Shown piece after piece: positions 21,948 through 25,616 of a DNA stretch of 25,616 nt. The notes below the pieces were generated by a model. That model saw only the letters and a list, made by a program, of their open reading frames with translations, made no database searches and was not told where the DNA came from. Within the stretch, counting starts at the first letter, position 1; each line of letters opens with the position of its first letter. Both the position numbers and the translations under genes were made by a program. Source of the stretch: JAXDBW01 sp034678405 (GTDB lineage: Bacteria > Patescibacteriota > Patescibacteriia > UBA10025 > JAHIVO01); the NCBI GenBank assembly GCA_034678405.1, contig JAXDBW010000071.1:1-25616 (forward strand), written 5' to 3'.

Positions 21948-23716
21948 TGCGATGTAGTTTCATGGTCGGTATAGCCTGCCTCGTTATCCTGGGTGTCTTT
22001 ATGTGTGGGCACCAGAGTCGAGCCGCCGTTGATAGCGGATATGAGAGTATCGCAGTGGATACTGGTGCAGGCATTATTTCTGTCCAGCTTATCCGGATTA
22101 ATCTCGGCAGCCAGGGTCTACAAGTGAAGTCCCTCTCGGCCGCCGATTATGATTGCAAGGATAATTGTCCCGTCCAGTCAGTAGGCAGCTATGCCCAGGA
22201 GGTGGGCGGATTCGCTGGCATCAATGGGAGTTATTTTTGCCCGGCTGACTACGCGAGCTGTGCTGGTGAAGACGGGTCGTATTTCTGGATGTGGTATGAC
22301 TCGGTTGCTGATGTATTCATCAATTCATATCAAAATCAATTTAACCAGGGGCCGGTCATTGCCTTTGACACGGACAACAACTTTCATTTTTTCCGGTATG
22401 CCAAGGATTGGCCGGGTAAAGCGACATTTGAAGCGAATAACAACACGACCCTCGCAGCCGCTATTTCTAATGGCCCGGGCCTGGTATATGAGGGGCAATT
22501 GATCGTGTCCGAGAGCGACCTCGACGATAAGCAGCGGACGGTGAAGTCAAACCGGTCAGGCATCGGATTCAAAAATGGCAATGTCTATTTAGCAGTTGCT
22601 CGGAGTGCCACGGTCATGGATCTCGGACGCGCCATGCTGGCGATGGGGATGACGCACGCCATGAATCTCGATGGGGGAGGATCGTCGGCGCTCTATCATC
22701 GCGGTAGTTATATTGTCGGCCCGGGTCGTAACATTCCCAATGCATTAGTTTTTGTCGAGGCGGCCGTTCCCGAAAAAATTGCCACCGGGACATCATTTCT
22801 CGGGTACGAGGCGAGCCTACGTGGTGGCTTTCACGTCGCTGTAGGAAACGTGACCGGAGGAGCCGCTGACGATGTCGTGATGGGCACCGCGTCAGATTTT
22901 GCCCCGCAGGTTCGTGTCTTTGATCAGAGCGGCGCGTTGCAGTCTCAGTTCTTTGCCTTTAACAGTAGTCTCCGTAATGGAGTCACCGTGACTGCCTGCG
23001 ACATCGATGGTGATGGCACCGACGAAATAGTAGCATCCCAGGGCCGGGGAGGATGGCCGCTGGTGAAGATATTCGATGGCTATGGCACCGTAATTAATAA
23101 TGGCTTTTCTGTCCTGGATGGTAAATTTACGGGTGGAGTGAATCTCGCCTGTGGCGATACTGATGGTGATGGTACGCAGGAGATAGTCGTGGCGGCGATG
23201 CAGGGTGGCGGACCGCACGTACTCGTGTATAATAAAGATGGTAAGATCCTCACCAACTTCATGGCTTATGATCCCGGGTTTCGTGGCGGCATTCAGGTGA
23301 CCACGGCTGACGCAGATGGTGACGGTAAGGAAGAAATTATTACCGGGCCTCAGTGGGGAGCACCGCACGTCCAGATTTTTCAAATACGAAGTGGAGCAAT
23401 CCATCGTTTGTCCCCTGGATTTTTTGCCTTTGAGTCAGGATATCGCGGTGGCGTATCAGTCGCCGGCGTGGATACGGATGGCAATGGGACAAAAGAAATC
23501 ATTGTCGGGGTGGGTGACGACGCGACGCCGTTTGTAAAAGTATTTAACATCCGAGAGGAGTGGCAGAAGGAGTTCTTCGTCTATGCGACGAGCTTCCTCG
23601 GTGGCGTCCAGCTCGCGGGCGGGGATACCGACGGGGATGGACGGGATGAACTGGTCGTTGTACCACGTTCAGACGGTGGCGCAAACATTCGAATTATTAA
23701 TGTCGACGAACAGTAA
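21947..23716 (+). CDS. Secreted phosphodiester-glycosidase-domain (NAGPA/DUF2233) protein with C-terminal FG-GAP module
   Basis: 589 aa. The ATG shares one base with the preceding TAA (TAATG), indicating translational coupling. The signal peptide ends near QSRAA (residue 27). Residues about 35-272 match the phosphodiester glycosidase domain related to mammalian uncovering enzyme (NAGPA) and bacterial DUF2233 proteins: GGFAGINGSYFCP, AISNGPGLVY, the signature MNLDGGGSSALY and a closing NIPNALVFVE. Paired Cys residues near the N-terminus suggest disulfides. Residues about 280-589 are six FG-GAP repeats highly similar to those of the preceding protein, including a 38-base stretch of identical DNA. 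Bacterial members are thought to cleave glycan phosphodiesters; the substrate here is unknown, with cell-envelope or exopolysaccharide glycans the likely class. Confidence 0.9.
   Translation: MRCSFMVGIACLVILGVFMCGHQSRAAVDSGYESIAVDTGAGIISVQLIRINLGSQGLQVKSLSAADYDCKDNCPVQSVGSYAQEVGGFAGINGSYFCPADYASCAGEDGSYFWMWYDSVADVFINSYQNQFNQGPVIAFDTDNNFHFFRYAKDWPGKATFEANNNTTLAAAISNGPGLVYEGQLIVSESDLDDKQRTVKSNRSGIGFKNGNVYLAVARSATVMDLGRAMLAMGMTHAMNLDGGGSSALYHRGSYIVGPGRNIPNALVFVEAAVPEKIATGTSFLGYEASLRGGFHVAVGNVTGGAADDVVMGTASDFAPQVRVFDQSGALQSQFFAFNSSLRNGVTVTACDIDGDGTDEIVASQGRGGWPLVKIFDGYGTVINNGFSVLDGKFTGGVNLACGDTDGDGTQEIVVAAMQGGGPHVLVYNKDGKILTNFMAYDPGFRGGIQVTTADADGDGKEEIITGPQWGAPHVQIFQIRSGAIHRLSPGFFAFESGYRGGVSVAGVDTDGNGTKEIIVGVGDDATPFVKVFNIREEWQKEFFVYATSFLGGVQLAGGDTDGDGRDELVVVPRSDGGANIRIINVDEQ
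23228..23265 (+). repeat. 38-base direct repeat, copy 2 (within FG-GAP module)
   Basis: Identical to 21459-21496, at the same place in the FG-GAP module of the glycosidase-domain protein. Flanking DNA differs mainly at third codon positions. Confidence 0.9.
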
Positions 23717-23717
23717 C

Positions 23718-25616
23718 ATGTTAAAATACATACTCGTACTCATTGTCATCGGGGGAACCCTCTTATTTGTTTCCGCTCCAGCCTCTGCGGCCACGAATGT
23801 GACTGCGTGTGGAGTATTGAGTACAGCTGGCGAGACGTATGTGTTACAAAACGATGTATCATCGACCGGCACCTGCTTCGCCATCGCGGCTGATAATATT
23901 ACTCTCAATCTCAATGGTCGCACGGTGACCTATGGCACGGCAGCGGGGGATAATGTGTTTGGTGTGGCTATGCCGCCTGGGTATGCGACCGATATTACTC
24001 GAGCAAATTTTCCTGGCCTGCCCGACTCAGCTTTTGGCGGTGGCAACAACGCCATTATCCATAATGGGAGCATTACTCAGGGCGCTGGAGACGGAGTTAA
24101 TTCTCACGCTATCTATGGTCGGCTGGGTACTGAAATATATAATACGATCACAACCGTACATGGTGATGATACTGATAATATATATTTTGTGTGGGCGCGT
24201 GATGTGCTGATCCATGACAATACTGCCTATAATAATTCTACCGTAGTGAGCAATCGTCACCAGGGAAAGGGTGTGATCGAATCACTTCGGGATAGTGGTA
24301 ATACGAAAATTTATAACAATACCATCATCGGTGGTCCGCAGTGGGGGATCCGACTATCACACAATAGTGGCGGCGAGACCGGATTCGAAATATATGGTAA
24401 TACCATTAGCCAAAACGCTCGCGTGGCAAATCCGTATTCGATCGGCGCTCATGCCGATAATCTCAAAGTCTATGATAATGTATTGACGCCTACTAATGGT
24501 CGGGGGATTCATGTGCTGCGTGATAATATCGAAGTCTTCAACAACACCGTCACGGTCCAAGAGGGCCCCAATGCTGAGTATGCGGGGGGCTGGTCACATG
24601 GTATCAAACTTGAAGGTACGACCAATTCGAGCATTCATGATAATACTGTCACCGCGAATGCCGGCGGAAGCTATGGCGGTGCATTTGCGCTGGATATGAC
24701 GGTAGGGGTGGGCTCAAACAACGAGGTATATAACAACACCTTTACCGCTATTACAAGCGAAAGTGGGGAAATAGCGGCAGCAGTTAATCTGGTCGGAATC
24801 CCGGCGGGCAATGAGCTCGATATCCATCACAATATTTTCCGGAGTAACAACTATCTCGTCCAAGCTTCCTGGGATGCGGGCAGCGATGTTCTCTTCCGGT
24901 CCAATACATTCGAACAGACGGGGGCGCTGACTAATTTCCATTTCATGCATTTCGATACAGGCAGCGATCCTTCTGAGTATATACGCTTCCTGGACTCCAC
25001 TCTGGGTAGCGGCGTTTCACAGACTGATATCACCTATCGGACAGCCGGGGCGACGCTGAGCTGGCAGATCGAGGAGTACCTCAGTCTCACGATCCAGAAT
25101 CAGGGCGGCACACCGATCGCTGGCGCACTCATCACGATACGTGATGCGAACGGAACGGTCGTTGCATCAGGCAACTCAAGTGGGAGCGGTACTGCGCTCT
25201 TCGATCTCGTGACGCATCAGTATGCCGGCAAACCACCGGCCGAGACAGACCATACGCCTTTTACCATTACCGTCTCAGCCGATGGGTATGTTAGCGGCTC
25301 ACATGTGTCAGCCCTCAGTGCATCTCGAGCAGTGACATTTGCTCTCGCCGCGAGTGGGGCTGGCTCACCCTCGAGTACCCAAGAGTCATCGTATGACGCT
25401 CCCGGAGTGCCAGGTGCCCGGACGACTCCTCAGACCCGCGCGACGAATCGATCATTCTTCGGCTATGACTCTCGTATTCGTGGTGGTTTCCACATCGCGG
25501 CTGGCAATGTCCTCGGAGATAGCAAAGCAGAAATCATTGCCGGCACCGCCTCCGGCCTCGCTCCCCAGGTCCGCGTCTTTGACAACCAGGGGAATGTGAA
25601 GGCTCAATTCTTTGCC
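23718..25616 (+). CDS. Secreted right-handed parallel beta-helix protein with C-terminal FG-GAP module (3' truncated)
   Basis: At least 633 aa; the frame is open to the window edge. The ATG follows the previous stop by one base. The signal peptide (MLKYILVLIVIGGTLLF core) probably ends near ASAA (residue 25). Residues about 50-420 show the repeated pattern of parallel beta-helix (PbH1/NosD-like) proteins, with recurring x-I-x-N-N-T-I-type turns such as KIYNNTI, FEIYGNTI, LKVYDNVL, IEVFNNTV, SIHDNTV, EVYNNTF and LDIHHNIF. This fold is common in polysaccharide lyases, hydrolases and adhesins. Residues about 453-545 look like a carboxypeptidase-regulatory or Ig-like beta domain (LTIQNQGGTPIAGALITIRD). 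From about 577 (FFGYDSRIRGGFHIAAGN) the same FG-GAP module as in the two preceding proteins begins and is cut by the window end. Confidence 0.88.
   Translation, partial: MLKYILVLIVIGGTLLFVSAPASAATNVTACGVLSTAGETYVLQNDVSSTGTCFAIAADNITLNLNGRTVTYGTAAGDNVFGVAMPPGYATDITRANFPGLPDSAFGGGNNAIIHNGSITQGAGDGVNSHAIYGRLGTEIYNTITTVHGDDTDNIYFVWARDVLIHDNTAYNNSTVVSNRHQGKGVIESLRDSGNTKIYNNTIIGGPQWGIRLSHNSGGETGFEIYGNTISQNARVANPYSIGAHADNLKVYDNVLTPTNGRGIHVLRDNIEVFNNTVTVQEGPNAEYAGGWSHGIKLEGTTNSSIHDNTVTANAGGSYGGAFALDMTVGVGSNNEVYNNTFTAITSESGEIAAAVNLVGIPAGNELDIHHNIFRSNNYLVQASWDAGSDVLFRSNTFEQTGALTNFHFMHFDTGSDPSEYIRFLDSTLGSGVSQTDITYRTAGATLSWQIEEYLSLTIQNQGGTPIAGALITIRDANGTVVASGNSSGSGTALFDLVTHQYAGKPPAETDHTPFTITVSADGYVSGSHVSALSASRAVTFALAASGAGSPSSTQESSYDAPGVPGARTTPQTRATNRSFFGYDSRIRGGFHIAAGNVLGDSKAEIIAGTASGLAPQVRVFDNQGNVKAQFFA

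Overview
The window looks like a chromosomal segment of a Candidate Phyla Radiation (Patescibacteria) bacterium. This is inferred from style: an Asn/Thr-rich linker behind a membrane anchor, many small membrane-anchored envelope proteins, ComEC split into separate channel and metallo-beta-lactamase genes, and large secreted proteins ending in FG-GAP/VCBS repeats. Several genes stop with TGA and a release factor 2 gene is present, so UGA is a stop codon (genetic code 11). There is no rRNA, tRNA, CRISPR array, transposase or integrase.

Layout. 1-387: 3' end of ftsZ. 598-3039: nrdR behind a strong promoter, then three tightly packed envelope genes (DUF4430 protein, catalytically degenerate NodB-type deacetylase, Cys-cluster protein). 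3149-4905: HtrA-type serine protease and a small acidic protein, closed by a strong terminator. 4974-6305 (minus): glnA, divergent from prfB-glmS (6492-9489). 9654-9896: an orphan 80-aa protein with its own promoter, long leader and terminator. 10017-11525: ComEC channel part. 11542-13512 (minus): glpX and a class I fructose-bisphosphate aldolase, a gluconeogenic pair. 13553-14410: the ComEC-type metallo-beta-lactamase half. 14609-18453: a compact block of unrecognised genes (a 50-aa Cys/His peptide, a basic 344-aa protein, a 262-aa membrane protein, and a six-helix membrane protein with two dockerin-like EF-hand loops). 18603-25616: three secreted proteins in a row (NHL/IPT, phosphodiester glycosidase, parallel beta-helix) that carry the same C-terminal FG-GAP module; the third runs off the window.

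Housekeeping functions (cell division, dNTP control, nitrogen assimilation, translation termination, amino-sugar synthesis for the envelope, gluconeogenesis, DNA uptake) are mixed with envelope and surface functions. The two most distinctive parts are the 14.4-18.5 kb block and the 18.6-25.6 kb surface-protein array. In the block every gene has a strong Shine-Dalgarno site, while almost all other genes in the window lack one, and an operator-like leader precedes it. In the array, different N-terminal domains are attached to one common FG-GAP scaffold. Several promoters fall so close to start codons that glpX and prfB are predicted to be leaderless.
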